A DNA stretch of 64,000 nt, taken from contig MHBF01000093.1 in NCBI GenBank assembly GCA_001803225.1, positions 1 through 64,000 of the forward strand, written 5' to 3'. The position numbers and the translations under genes are program-made. Every line of letters begins with the position of its first letter. Within the stretch, counting starts at the first letter, position 1. This document shows positions 17,970 to 27,861 of the stretch, piece by piece. The notes below the pieces were generated by a model. It saw only the letters and a list, made by a program, of their open reading frames with translations. It was not told where the DNA came from and ran no database searches. The stretch comes from Lentisphaerae bacterium GWF2_44_16. GTDB lineage: Bacteria > Verrucomicrobiota > Lentisphaeria > Victivallales > GWF2-45-14.

Positions 17970-19172
17970 ATGAAAGACAAGATTTGTAAAGTTGGAATTA
18001 TAGGAACAGGCGGACGCGGAGGGGGTTTTGCTTATCTCATAGGCGAAAGGGAAGACGTTCAGATTACAGCCTTGTGCGACCCTAATCACGTGAGAATGGA
18101 AGCCTTCAAGAAAAAATTCAAGCTTACGTCCAAGATGTACAAAACCGTTGACGAAATGCTGAAAAAGGAAAAACTTGACGGCGTAATAATCACAAGTCCT
18201 GATTACTGTCATGAAGCAAATGCCGTGGCAGCTCTGGGAAAAGGCGCCAATGTCCTTATCGATAAACCCCTTGCCACTACCGTCAAAGGCTGCAAAAACA
18301 TAATCAACACCGCCAAAAAAGCCGGAAAAATAGCGATGATGGGCTTCAATCTCCGGCATGATCCCACTTTGAAACGCCTCAAAAAAATAGTCGATGACGG
18401 CATACTCGGGAAAGTTTTCCTCATAGAAAACAGGGAATTTTATGATGGCGGCCGCACCTATATGGCCAGGTGGAACCGCAAATATGCACTCTGCGGAGGT
18501 TTATGGATACATAAGGGAAGCCATGACTTTGACGTATTCCAATGGTTGCTCGGATTTCCGAAGCCTGTCAAGGTAAGTTCAGTCGCCGGAATAAATGTTT
18601 TCACTCCTGAAAATATTCCCTTCAAAGTCGAAAAGGGAACAAAAGTCGGGCCGACATGCCATGAATGCGCTTACAATAAGATATGTCCGGATGTTCATAT
18701 GTATGCCGAAGAATCGGGCTGGGACGACAAGGCCAGGAAAGTGGACAAATACTCAAAGGATCTCTGTATCTACTGTTCTGACAAGGATGTACATGACAAC
18801 GGCATAGCCATAGTGGAATACGACAGCGGTGCGCGCGCCAGTCACATGGAGTGTTTCGTAACTCCTATTTCAGACCGTTTATATACGCTTGTCGGCGACA
18901 GGGGACAGGCTGAAGTCAGTCTCCATAACAGGAGCATACTTGTCCGTCCGCGCTGGAGCCGGGAAACCATTTCCTATCAGATACCTGAATCTACAGGCGG
19001 TCACGGCGGAGCCGATCCCGGCATTGTCGGTGCTTTTATCAAAATACTTAAAGGTGAAGGAGATGTAACATCGACTCTTGAGCATGGCATGTACAGCACT
19101 GCTGTGGGACAGGCTGCAGAAATTTCAAGAAGAGAAGAAAGAATGGTTTACATCAGCGAATTGACGAAGTAA
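17970..19172 (+). CDS. Gfo/Idh/MocA family oxidoreductase
   Basis: KVGIIGTGGRGGGFAYLIGEREDVQITALCDPN; DGVIITSPDYCHEANAVAALGKGANVLIDKPLATT. Confidence 0.93.
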   Translation: MKDKICKVGIIGTGGRGGGFAYLIGEREDVQITALCDPNHVRMEAFKKKFKLTSKMYKTVDEMLKKEKLDGVIITSPDYCHEANAVAALGKGANVLIDKPLATTVKGCKNIINTAKKAGKIAMMGFNLRHDPTLKRLKKIVDDGILGKVFLIENREFYDGGRTYMARWNRKYALCGGLWIHKGSHDFDVFQWLLGFPKPVKVSSVAGINVFTPENIPFKVEKGTKVGPTCHECAYNKICPDVHMYAEESGWDDKARKVDKYSKDLCIYCSDKDVHDNGIAIVEYDSGARASHMECFVTPISDRLYTLVGDRGQAEVSLHNRSILVRPRWSRETISYQIPESTGGHGGADPGIVGAFIKILKGEGDVTSTLEHGMYSTAVGQAAEISRREERMVYISELTK

Positions 19173-19204
19173 ATTACCCCGGACTTAAACGGGTTGTATG
19201 CAGG

Positions 19205-19234
19205 GCCGCGACAAGTCGCGGCTTTGTTTTTTTT
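19205..19234 (+). terminator. Rho-independent terminator
   Basis: GCCGCGAC-AA-GTCGCGGC followed by TTTGTTTTTTTT, just after the oxidoreductase stop. Confidence 0.85.
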
Positions 19235-19263
19235 AACATGGCCTCTCAAAAAGGAGCTTTTTT

Positions 19264-21204
19264 ATGAACAGTATGTATCTTCACCGTTATTCGCGAATGG
19301 TTCACGATTACTATGAAAAACGTGTCAGAGACATAATCTCCGAACGCAGGGAACGCATTGATAAGTTGAAAACCAGAAAAGACGCTCTGGCCTATGTTAA
19401 AAAAGTAAAGACCGCTGTGGAGAAATCTTTCGGGCTTTTCCCTAAAAAAACTCCCCTGAAAGCAGTTGTAACTGGAAAAAACGAATACAACGGCTACAGC
19501 ATTGAAAAAGTCATATTTGAAAGCCGTCCGGATTTTTATGTTACAGGTAATCTTTACATGCCGAAAGTCAAAAAGGGCAAAGTTCCGTGTGTGCTGGGCT
19601 TGTGCGGACATTCTAATGAGGGAAAAGCCTGTGATGCATATCAGTCTTTCTGTCAAGGTCTTGCATTGAGAGGTTTTGCTGTTTTCATTATAGACCCGAT
19701 AAGCCAGGGTGAGCGTAAACAGTTTTACCCGGAAGAAGGAGAAGTTCCCGGACTTTGTGCGGGACACAACCTCATGGGCAATCAGATGGCCCTGATTGAT
19801 GATTTCTTCGGAAGCTGGCGCGTATGGGATGGCATCAGGGGACTTGATTACCTTCTTTCGCGTCCCGAAGTCGATACTTCCAGAGTCGGAGTAACGGGTA
19901 ATTCCGGAGGCGGAACACTTTCAACTTATGTAACCGCGCTGGATCCCCGCGTAACAATGGCCGCGCCCAGCTGTTTCATCTGCTCATACCTTGCCAATCT
20001 CGAAAACGAACTGCCTTCTGATGCCGAACAGAATCCGCCCGGAATAATAGCCGCCGGTCTTGATCAGGTTGACTTGCTTCTTTGTTACGCTCCTCGTCCG
20101 ACGCTTATACTTGGACAGCATGACGATTTCTTTGACGCTCGTTTTACCAGACAGAGCGGTGCTGATTTGAAAAAAATTCACACTCTTCTGGGCAGCAAAA
20201 ATACGGCCGATGTTTTCATAGGCCCCAGAGGGCACGGTTATTTTCAGGAAAACAGAGAGGCGATGTATGCGTGGTTCATGAAACACGCCGGGATAAAAGC
20301 TTCTTCCAAGGAAACTGATATAGCTGTTATTGAAGAACAAAAACTGCATGTTACTTCTTCCGGAGGGGTGAGAGAAAAGAAAAGTAAAAGAGTTTTTGAA
20401 ATCACCGCGGAAAGAGCAGGGTCTCTTTCAGGTAAAAACAAGGCCCTTTCTACGGAGAAACTTAAGAAAACAGCGGAAGCCCTTTTAAGCATTTCCAAGT
20501 CAAGCGGTGTTCCGCATTATAAGGCGCTCCGCTGGGCGGGCGGCACTGATGAAAGCTTGAATAAGAGAGTAACTTTCGCTGTTGAGACTGAGAATGGCAT
20601 TCAGGTCGCGGTTTCGACTTACGGGCCGCAATCCCTGAGTATGCACTTCCCAGCGGGAAAAGTGAATCTTTATGTTGGAAATACATCAAGTTACGATGAT
20701 ATCCACAGCATAAAGGAAATCAATGAAATGACTAAAAATAAAATCCCTCTTGTTGCCGTTGAGCCGCGCGGTTTGGGACAGTCACTGTCCACGACATGTG
20801 GCTCGACTGAGTTTTTTGAGCCTTACGGAGCTGATTATCTTTATGCCTCGACAGCCGAAATGCTCGGAGAAAGCTATCTCGGAAGAAGAGTTTACGATGT
20901 TATGAGGGTAATGGACTGTCTGAAGGGCAATGGAGTGGAAGATATTGAACTCATAGGCAGAGGACTGGGTTCGATAATTGTGGTTTTTGCCGCGCTTCTC
21001 CACAAGTCCGGGCCTCAAGTCAAAATCATAAATTATCTCCCGAGTTACCGGCTTATAGCTGAAAGTCCGGTTTACAAATGGCCTTTGTCATCTCTCTTAA
21101 GAGGTGTCCTGAAGCACTTTGATCTTCCTGATGTTTACAAGGCTCTCGGCAGAAAACTTACTAAGGAAAATCCCTGGGGCCCTGACATGCAGCTGTTGAA
21201 ATAG
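19264..21204 (+). CDS. Alpha/beta hydrolase (acetyl-xylan-esterase/dienelactone-hydrolase-like)
   Basis: PCVLGLCGHSNEGKACDAYQSFCQGLALRGFAVFIIDPISQGER; VGVTGNSGGGTLSTYVTALDPRV (GxSGG elbow). Confidence 0.8.
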   Translation: MNSMYLHRYSRMVHDYYEKRVRDIISERRERIDKLKTRKDALAYVKKVKTAVEKSFGLFPKKTPLKAVVTGKNEYNGYSIEKVIFESRPDFYVTGNLYMPKVKKGKVPCVLGLCGHSNEGKACDAYQSFCQGLALRGFAVFIIDPISQGERKQFYPEEGEVPGLCAGHNLMGNQMALIDDFFGSWRVWDGIRGLDYLLSRPEVDTSRVGVTGNSGGGTLSTYVTALDPRVTMAAPSCFICSYLANLENELPSDAEQNPPGIIAAGLDQVDLLLCYAPRPTLILGQHDDFFDARFTRQSGADLKKIHTLLGSKNTADVFIGPRGHGYFQENREAMYAWFMKHAGIKASSKETDIAVIEEQKLHVTSSGGVREKKSKRVFEITAERAGSLSGKNKALSTEKLKKTAEALLSISKSSGVPHYKALRWAGGTDESLNKRVTFAVETENGIQVAVSTYGPQSLSMHFPAGKVNLYVGNTSSYDDIHSIKEINEMTKNKIPLVAVEPRGLGQSLSTTCGSTEFFEPYGADYLYASTAEMLGESYLGRRVYDVMRVMDCLKGNGVEDIELIGRGLGSIIVVFAALLHKSGPQVKIINYLPSYRLIAESPVYKWPLSSLLRGVLKHFDLPDVYKALGRKLTKENPWGPDMQLLK

Positions 21205-21244
21205 TTCAGTTTTTAAAGGCATTCGATTTTTAAGATAATGAAGG

Positions 21245-21287
21245 GATGCGAAGCATCCACTTGGTGCAGGTCTCTGACCTGCACCAC
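21245..21287. repeat. Tandem hairpin element (two perfect inverted repeats)
   Basis: GGATGC-GAA-GCATCC (21245-21259) and TGGTGCAGGTC-TCT-GACCTGCACCA (21263-21287). Confidence 0.6.
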
Positions 21288-21344
21288 TATAAATGGACTT
21301 TGTTCCCTTGGCAAATTTAAATAAAATCGTTATAAAATATAACT

Positions 21345-21917
21345 CTAAATCCACTTTTTCAGTTGTATGGGATGGTAATCAAAAAATTTGTCAAGCAATT
21401 TTAACGGGGTATCGTCCACGAGGAGCATTTCCCTGTGCCTCCTGGTGACAAATTTTTCCGATACCATATGGTCTAGAAAATCAAGGAGCTTGTCATAATA
21501 ATTGCAGACATTCAGGAGCCCGCATGGTTTTTGATGAAGGCCGAGTTGTGTCCATGTGAGTATCTCGAAAAATTCATCCAGCGTGCCTATTCCGCCGGGC
21601 AACGCTATGAAGGCGTCTGATATCTCATACATCAGTGCTTTTCTTGAATGCATGTTGTCAACGACATGGAGTTTCGAAAGTCCTTCATGCGCGACCTCTT
21701 TAAGTTTCAATGCCTCAGGTATTACGCCGATTACTTCGCCGCCATTTTTCAGCACGGAATCGGCTATCCTGCCCATCACCCCTATTTTAGCGCCGCCATA
21801 AACAAGGCCTATTTTCCGTTTTGTCAGTTCCAGTCCCAGTTCTTCGGCTTTTTTCGTGTACTGAGCGTTTGCCCCCGGGCTTGACCCGCAGAAAACACAA
21901 ACTTTTTTAATTTCCAT
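21345..21917 (-). CDS. LOG family protein (TIGR00730 Rossmann fold)
   Basis: MEIKKVCVFCGSSPGANAQYTKKAEELG; LVYGGAKIGVMGRIAD; ALPGGIGTLDEFFEILTWTQLG (PGGxGTxxE). Confidence 0.95.
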   Translation of the reverse strand: MEIKKVCVFCGSSPGANAQYTKKAEELGLELTKRKIGLVYGGAKIGVMGRIADSVLKNGGEVIGVIPEALKLKEVAHEGLSKLHVVDNMHSRKALMYEISDAFIALPGGIGTLDEFFEILTWTQLGLHQKPCGLLNVCNYYDKLLDFLDHMVSEKFVTRRHREMLLVDDTPLKLLDKFFDYHPIQLKKWI

Positions 21918-21981
21918 AATCAACCTCATCTATCCCGTCAGCGGTTTGATTTAAGATAGGGGTGTAATTATATTTTGCATA

Positions 21982-24465
21982 ATGAATATGAAAAAAAATA
22001 TCCCGGATAATCACTGGGTTTTCAAAAGCGTTACGGCGGCGCTTATAATTTTTTTTGCGCTGATTTTCTTTTATCCCGTTATTTTCGAGGGAATGAGTTT
22101 TTACCCCTTTGACAGCTTATTTATTTATCCGCCCTGGATGTATCTGAAATCCTGTTTCCGTCCGCACAACATACTCATACTTGACGCGATAAATGATTTT
22201 TATCCATCGGCCCTTTTTCAGAAATCCTGCTGGACTGAGGGCATATTTCCGCTATGGAATAATTTCAGCTTAGGAGGAATGCTAGCGAGTACACACACTT
22301 ACATGTCACCGATAATACTTCCGATACTCTGCCTGTTACCGGTGTCTTACGCACATGACCTGCTGCTTTTCATGCATCTTGCCGCCGCAGGGCTTTTTAC
22401 ATATCTGTATCTCCGGCAGATAGGACTGGAAAACACCGCCTCTCTCTGTGGGGCCGCCGCCTGGATGTTCAACGGTTTTGTGATGACATGGTTTGAATTT
22501 GAACATATTCCGTTTATGGCGGCACTGCTCCCGGCCTCGCTGTTCTGCGTGGAAAAACATATCAGAAGCAATTCGATGATGAGCCGTCTGACACTGGCCG
22601 CGATTATCGGGTTGCTTTTCGGAATATCATTTGCCCATGTTCTCTATTATCAGCTGATTTTTACGGGCGTCTATATAATGTTCAGAGTTCTTTCCGTTGA
22701 GAAAGAAAATTTGAGAAAGAAAATTTTCAGGCCGACGCTTAAAAAGTTTCTGAGTTTCTGCGCGGCATTCATAATCGCGTTCATAGTTTCGGCCAGTTTT
22801 TTCACATTGCACTTCAGTCATTACCAGGAAAGACAGAGAGCCAGTTTCAACTTCAGTGAAATTTATGATAAGACCGGACAGCTCTGTCTCAAATCGCTGC
22901 TGACGATGATTTATCCGAACTTTTACGGCACACCATGCATAAGCATGTCTTTCATTCCGACATCCGCACCGGGGAAAAATCCATATAATAATTATCATGA
23001 GCTTTGTGTTTACTGTGGAATAGCCGTCCTGCTTTTTGCCGCGTGTTCGCTTTTCCGCATCCGTGAGAAGTCATATACATTTTTTTATTTTTTTACTGCG
23101 ATAACCGTACTGGCTATGGCTATGGGAACTTTGCTCTACTATCCGTTTACGCTGCTGCCCGGCTTGAATATTTCCAGTCCTACGAGGGTACTTTATATAT
23201 TCGGATTTGCCATTGCCATGCTTTCGGCGCTGGGGGCCGACGCGCTTCTCAAAAATAATTTTCATAAACGCATTTTTCCGTTTTTATGCATCTGGGTTAT
23301 CGCGCTGTTTGCTCTCTCGGCGGCGCTTGCAATGCAGACTGTTCCGGGAGTGAATTTTTTTCTGAATTCAACATCATTTGCCGGGAAAGAAAACCTTTTC
23401 GAAAATATATCGTCTTTTTATTCTTTTAAATCTCCGGTGATATTGCTTCCTCTCGCAATACTGTTTATTTCGACCCTGCTCATAACAGGCATTATTTATG
23501 TAAAAAAGGACAGCTCCAGAAAACTTCTCATGATTATATGCGGGCTTCTGATATTTTATGATCTTATATCTTTTGGGTGGTCTTATAACTCCATTACGCC
23601 GCGTTCCTATGAATATCCATTGATGCCGTCTTTCGAGTTGCTTCAGAAGGATATATCCAAATTCAGGGTGGCCCCGTTCGGTTATTTCATGCTGAATACT
23701 TTCATACCATTCGGCATTGAGGAAATCGGCGGTTATTATCCGGTTTACTCCAAACGCTATGCCGAATACATACATCTTTCTCAAAATCCAGAAGTGCCCA
23801 GACCGGAAGCTTTCGGTAACAGTTTATGGTTTAATAAATTCGATTCTCCTCTTATTGACCTGATAAATACGAAGTATGTTCTTGAGCCGCTGAACCGCAG
23901 GTTTCCCGAAACTGAAAAAATGGAACTCGTCTATCAGGGGGAGATAAAGATTTACCGGAACAGGAGCGTATTTCCCAGAATATTTTTTGTCCCTTCGTAT
24001 CTTTTTTGTCCAGGCCGTGATGAGGCTTACAAAGCGCTGGGTTCATTTTCGAGAATGGATTTTCAGAAAAAAGTCATATTGGAAGATATGCCGTCTTCTG
24101 AATTCAAATTGCTTTCGAGGGAGCTTGAAAATGACTTTTACAAACAGCGCATTGAGATAAAATCATACAGGGGCAATGAAATAATTTTTTCCAGCCATAC
24201 CGATAAAGATGGGTTTGTGATTGTCGCTGATAACTATGCTGACGGATGGAGAGTGTCTGTTGACGGGAAAGAAGAAAAAATTCTGCGGGCTAATTACATA
24301 ATGAGAGCTGTGCCGGTAAAAGCGGGCAGCCGCGAAATAAGAATGTATTTCCGTCCTGCTCTGATGCTGGCCGGGATATGGGTTTCGATATGTGGATGGG
24401 CAATTCTGCTTGTCTCAATATGCGCGGTTGCCGTTTACGGCTTGGTTTTGAGGATGAAAAGATAA
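21982..24465 (+). CDS. YfhO family multi-pass membrane protein
   Basis: Many hydrophobic segments; SFYPFDSLFIYPPWMYLKS...LDAINDFYPSALFQKSCWTEGIFPLWNNFSLGGMLA; C-terminal YADGWRVSVDGKEEKILRANYIMRAVPVKAGSREIRMYF. Confidence 0.85.
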   Translation: MNMKKNIPDNHWVFKSVTAALIIFFALIFFYPVIFEGMSFYPFDSLFIYPPWMYLKSCFRPHNILILDAINDFYPSALFQKSCWTEGIFPLWNNFSLGGMLASTHTYMSPIILPILCLLPVSYAHDLLLFMHLAAAGLFTYLYLRQIGLENTASLCGAAAWMFNGFVMTWFEFEHIPFMAALLPASLFCVEKHIRSNSMMSRLTLAAIIGLLFGISFAHVLYYQLIFTGVYIMFRVLSVEKENLRKKIFRPTLKKFLSFCAAFIIAFIVSASFFTLHFSHYQERQRASFNFSEIYDKTGQLCLKSLLTMIYPNFYGTPCISMSFIPTSAPGKNPYNNYHELCVYCGIAVLLFAACSLFRIREKSYTFFYFFTAITVLAMAMGTLLYYPFTLLPGLNISSPTRVLYIFGFAIAMLSALGADALLKNNFHKRIFPFLCIWVIALFALSAALAMQTVPGVNFFLNSTSFAGKENLFENISSFYSFKSPVILLPLAILFISTLLITGIIYVKKDSSRKLLMIICGLLIFYDLISFGWSYNSITPRSYEYPLMPSFELLQKDISKFRVAPFGYFMLNTFIPFGIEEIGGYYPVYSKRYAEYIHLSQNPEVPRPEAFGNSLWFNKFDSPLIDLINTKYVLEPLNRRFPETEKMELVYQGEIKIYRNRSVFPRIFFVPSYLFCPGRDEAYKALGSFSRMDFQKKVILEDMPSSEFKLLSRELENDFYKQRIEIKSYRGNEIIFSSHTDKDGFVIVADNYADGWRVSVDGKEEKILRANYIMRAVPVKAGSREIRMYFRPALMLAGIWVSICGWAILLVSICAVAVYGLVLRMKR

Positions 24466-25982
24466 CCGGGTATCATGGTATCTTTTGCTTTTCTGATATC
24501 GGTTTCCGCCATTTTCTCAATGATAAAGCCGTTTGCCTCCGCAAGTTGCCGAATGTATATCAATGACTGCGCATAGCGTCCGGTAGGCCTCAGAACGCAA
24601 TTCTCGTCTTCCGATTTTTCCACTGAAAAAACAAGGTGCGCACCGTCAGCGGACACTTTTTTAACGGCGCTGAAAATATCCTCAAGGAAACCGACATATA
24701 TGAATACGTCCGCGGCTATGAAAAGGTCATATTTTTCATCAGTGGATGAAAGGAATTTTATAATATTATCGTTTATGAGGTTATCGTAAATTTTTTTGGT
24801 TTCAGCCGTATCAATCATCTTCTTTGATATATCTATTCCGGTAAGTTTTTCAGAAAGAGAGCGGAAGGCCTCTCCTGAAAGTCCCGTCCCGCAGCCCATG
24901 TCCAGAGCATTGTGGAATATCCTGTTTTCAGTTGAAATGCTATCCAGGAGTTTTCTCAAATCAAAGGGGACTTGATAATTAAGGCCCTCAGTAAGGTGCT
25001 TCTCAAAGTTTGCCGAATATTCGTTGAAGAGGTCCACAAGATATTTTTCAGGCGCTGTTTTAGTAGTGTCGCCTTTGAGTGAAGCGGCAAGATGTCCTGC
25101 TGAAGCGTGTGAAGGGTCGAGTTCGATAACCCGTTCAAAAAAAAGAAGGGCTTCTTCATAATTTCCAGAGTTCTGAAATAGGGAGCCTAAATTATATAAA
25201 GCATTAACGTGTTTCTGATTTATCGTAACTGTGTGCTGATACGAAAGAAAGGCTTTCTCCAATTTTCCCTGAAGTTTGAAAACGCTTCCCATATTGCAGT
25301 ATGCGTCGGCATTTTGCGGGTCGGCCGCGACAGCTTTTTCGTAGAGTTCCAACGCCTCATCCAGGCGGCCTTTCTCCCGGCATATATTGCCATAGTTGAA
25401 AAAAGCCTTTGAATGGTCGGGTTCCAGTTCGATTGTCTGGCGATAAAACGCGGCGGCTTCCTCATAAGTTCCCATTTCTGAGAGAATATTCGCCGCACTG
25501 AATAAAACCTCCGCGTCCATGGGATAGAGTTTTATTGATGATTGATAGGCCTTCAATGCTTCTTCTCTTTTCCCGGTCAGTTCGAGAACATTTCCCAGAT
25601 TCTTCCATGATTTTTCATTGTTCGGGTTTATCATCAGGGATTGACGGAAAGCGACGACGGCGCTTTCATTATCTCCCGACGCCTGGAGCGCGTTGCCAAG
25701 ATTATAATAAAAATCGTCCCGTGTTTTGTTTCTGGCGATTGCGTCCCGGAACATCTTAACTGCCTTCTGGTCATTGCCTTTTTCGTAGGCGACAAGGCCG
25801 ACAAGGTTGTAAAGATCTCCGTTTTCGGGATCAAACCTCAATGCTTTACTGTAAAAACGTTCTGCCTCATCAAGCTTTCCGGCCCTGTGAAGTTCCAGCC
25901 CTTTTTTCATGTTGTTTATGAAATCGCTCAAAACATATTCTCCGTGTTTCCTTAAGATACACCGGGAAAGCAGGATTTTCAT
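24435..25982 (-). CDS. TPR-repeat protein with C-terminal class I SAM methyltransferase
   Basis: Repeated NAxxNLGxxxxxxGxxExAxxxYxxAIxLxP units; ALDMGCGTGLSGEAFRSLSEKLTGIDISKKMIDTA. Confidence 0.88.
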   Translation of the reverse strand: MKILLSRCILRKHGEYVLSDFINNMKKGLELHRAGKLDEAERFYSKALRFDPENGDLYNLVGLVAYEKGNDQKAVKMFRDAIARNKTRDDFYYNLGNALQASGDNESAVVAFRQSLMINPNNEKSWKNLGNVLELTGKREEALKAYQSSIKLYPMDAEVLFSAANILSEMGTYEEAAAFYRQTIELEPDHSKAFFNYGNICREKGRLDEALELYEKAVAADPQNADAYCNMGSVFKLQGKLEKAFLSYQHTVTINQKHVNALYNLGSLFQNSGNYEEALLFFERVIELDPSHASAGHLAASLKGDTTKTAPEKYLVDLFNEYSANFEKHLTEGLNYQVPFDLRKLLDSISTENRIFHNALDMGCGTGLSGEAFRSLSEKLTGIDISKKMIDTAETKKIYDNLINDNIIKFLSSTDEKYDLFIAADVFIYVGFLEDIFSAVKKVSADGAHLVFSVEKSEDENCVLRPTGRYAQSLIYIRQLAEANGFIIEKMAETDIRKAKDTMIPGYLFILKTKP

Positions 25983-26725
25983 GTTCTGAATACGGCTATA
26001 TATTCCTGATTTCCCTTGGGGCCTTTTATAGGAGAAGGGATAATATCCTTTTTAATCCATGAAAGCTCCTTTTCACAGAAAACAGAGACTTTCTCAATAC
26101 ATTTATCTATAACATTTTGCTCCCTGACAACGCCGCCTTTTTCAATCTCGTTTTTACTGGCCTCAAATTGGGGTTTTATCAGTATAAAAGCCCATGCCTC
26201 TTTTTTCAGAAAGGCGCTTACCGCTGGAAGGACGGCGGTAACTGAGATGAAAGACAGGTCCATCGTGATGACATCGACTTTTTCGGGAATGAAATTTTCT
26301 TTAAGCAGTCTTGCGTTTGTCTGTTCATGGACGACAACTCTTTCATCGCTGCGGATTTTAAGATGAAGCTGTCCTCGTCCGCTGTCAACAGTATAAACCC
26401 TGCGAGTATTGTGTTGAAGCATAAGGTCAGTGAAGCCCCCGGTGGAAGCTCCGACATCCAGAGCGATGAGTCCGCTCATATCCGGGAGGTATTTGTCTAT
26501 CGCGGGCAGAAGCTTGTAAGCTCCTCTGCTGACGTATTGACTGTCTTCGGCAACGATAAATTCCGTGTCGGCGGGATAGAGTTCTGAAGTTTTTCTGACG
26601 AGGTGGTCTTTCCCTATTCTAACTTTCCCCGAAAGTATCAACTTCGCGGCTTCTTCACGGGAACTGCAGGACCCGGCCCTTTCCAAAAGAATATCAGCCC
26701 GTTCTTTTTTTTCACTTTTTTTCAT
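25979..26725 (-). CDS. tlyA: TlyA family rRNA methyltransferase/hemolysin
   Basis: ADILLERAGSCSSREEAAKLILSGKVRIG (S4-like); YVSRGAYKLLPAIDKY; IALDVGASTGGFTDLMLQHNTRRVYTVDSGRGQL. Confidence 0.93.
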   Translation of the reverse strand: MKKSEKKERADILLERAGSCSSREEAAKLILSGKVRIGKDHLVRKTSELYPADTEFIVAEDSQYVSRGAYKLLPAIDKYLPDMSGLIALDVGASTGGFTDLMLQHNTRRVYTVDSGRGQLHLKIRSDERVVVHEQTNARLLKENFIPEKVDVITMDLSFISVTAVLPAVSAFLKKEAWAFILIKPQFEASKNEIEKGGVVREQNVIDKCIEKVSVFCEKELSWIKKDIIPSPIKGPKGNQEYIAVFRT

Positions 26726-27861
26726 GGGTTTTTCATCGGCAGAAACCCCACATAGACGGGTTCGCCTGCTGTGATAATTCGTCCGGTGAATTCAAGCAGT
26801 CCGGAATTCTGATCGATTTTGAATAACGCAAGATTGTCAGAAGCCTGATTTGCGACAAGACAGTAACGGCCTGTCGGATCGATATTGAAATGACGGGGAG
26901 TTTTAATATGTTCGCTCTGGAAACCCGGAGATGTGAGAGTTCCATCCTTGTTTACCGTGAAAACGGCGAGAGAGTCATGTCCCCTGTTGGAAGCATAGAG
27001 GAATTTGCCGTTCGGGTGCAGGCGGACTTCGGCGCACCATGTCGTGCCTTTGAAATCAGGAGGGCATGTTGAAATGTTCTGAACTATGGTCAAAGCCCCT
27101 GTGGAGGGATTGCGGGATAGGACAGTAACTGTTGAATCAAGTTCGTTAATCACATATGCGGTTTTGCCATCGGGATTGAATGTCATATGGCGGGGGCCGG
27201 AAGCGTCTTTCAGGACGGCTTCCGGGGGAACTGCCGGTTTTAATTTGACGGACGCCGAATCCAAGTTGTAAATCAATATCTTATCAAGACCAAGGTCTGC
27301 CGCATAAATGTGTTTTCCATCCGGGGACGGATTTATGCTGTGAGCATGCGGGCCTGCCTGTCTGCGGGGATCGGTACCGCGTCCTTCGTGTTGTATTATG
27401 CAGGACGGTTCATGTGCCGGAATTCCATCGGCGCCTACGGGGATTAGAGCCACGCTGCCGCTGCCGTAATTGGCAGTCAGCAGATTGCGTCCGTCGGAAG
27501 TCATGATGAGATGGCATGGGCCATTGCCGCCCGAAAGGGATTCTCCGATGAAACGCAGTTTCTTATCTTTCTGTATTTCGAAGGCCCGTATTTTGCCGGG
27601 ATTGCCCCCTGCGGTCGCATAGACAAATCTGCCGTCCGGACTGAATGCCAAAAAACTAGGGTCAGGAGTTTCAGCGGCAAGTTCAGGTTCCGAAAGTGTG
27701 CCGGAGTCCGCGTCAAAAGACGCATGATAAATTCCCTTTGATGGTGAATTTTTCGTATAAGTCCCGATATAGACGTCGAAATTCTGAGCTGAAAGAGCTT
27801 GGGAAGTCATAATAAATAAAACCGTTTTTAATAATTTTGACATGTTTAATTTTTTCGTCAA
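26722..27861 (-). CDS. Lactonase family protein (6-phosphogluconolactonase-like beta-propeller), probably exported
   Basis: DVYIGTYTKNSPSKGIYHASFDADSGTL; QHEGRGTDPRRQAGPHAHSINPSPDGKHIYAADLGLDKI. The track start is TTG; ATG at 27841-27843 gives a signal-like N-terminus MSKLLKTVLFIMTSQALSAQ. Confidence 0.9.
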   Translation of the reverse strand: MTKKLNMSKLLKTVLFIMTSQALSAQNFDVYIGTYTKNSPSKGIYHASFDADSGTLSEPELAAETPDPSFLAFSPDGRFVYATAGGNPGKIRAFEIQKDKKLRFIGESLSGGNGPCHLIMTSDGRNLLTANYGSGSVALIPVGADGIPAHEPSCIIQHEGRGTDPRRQAGPHAHSINPSPDGKHIYAADLGLDKILIYNLDSASVKLKPAVPPEAVLKDASGPRHMTFNPDGKTAYVINELDSTVTVLSRNPSTGALTIVQNISTCPPDFKGTTWCAEVRLHPNGKFLYASNRGHDSLAVFTVNKDGTLTSPGFQSEHIKTPRHFNIDPTGRYCLVANQASDNLALFKIDQNSGLLEFTGRIITAGEPVYVGFLPMKNP

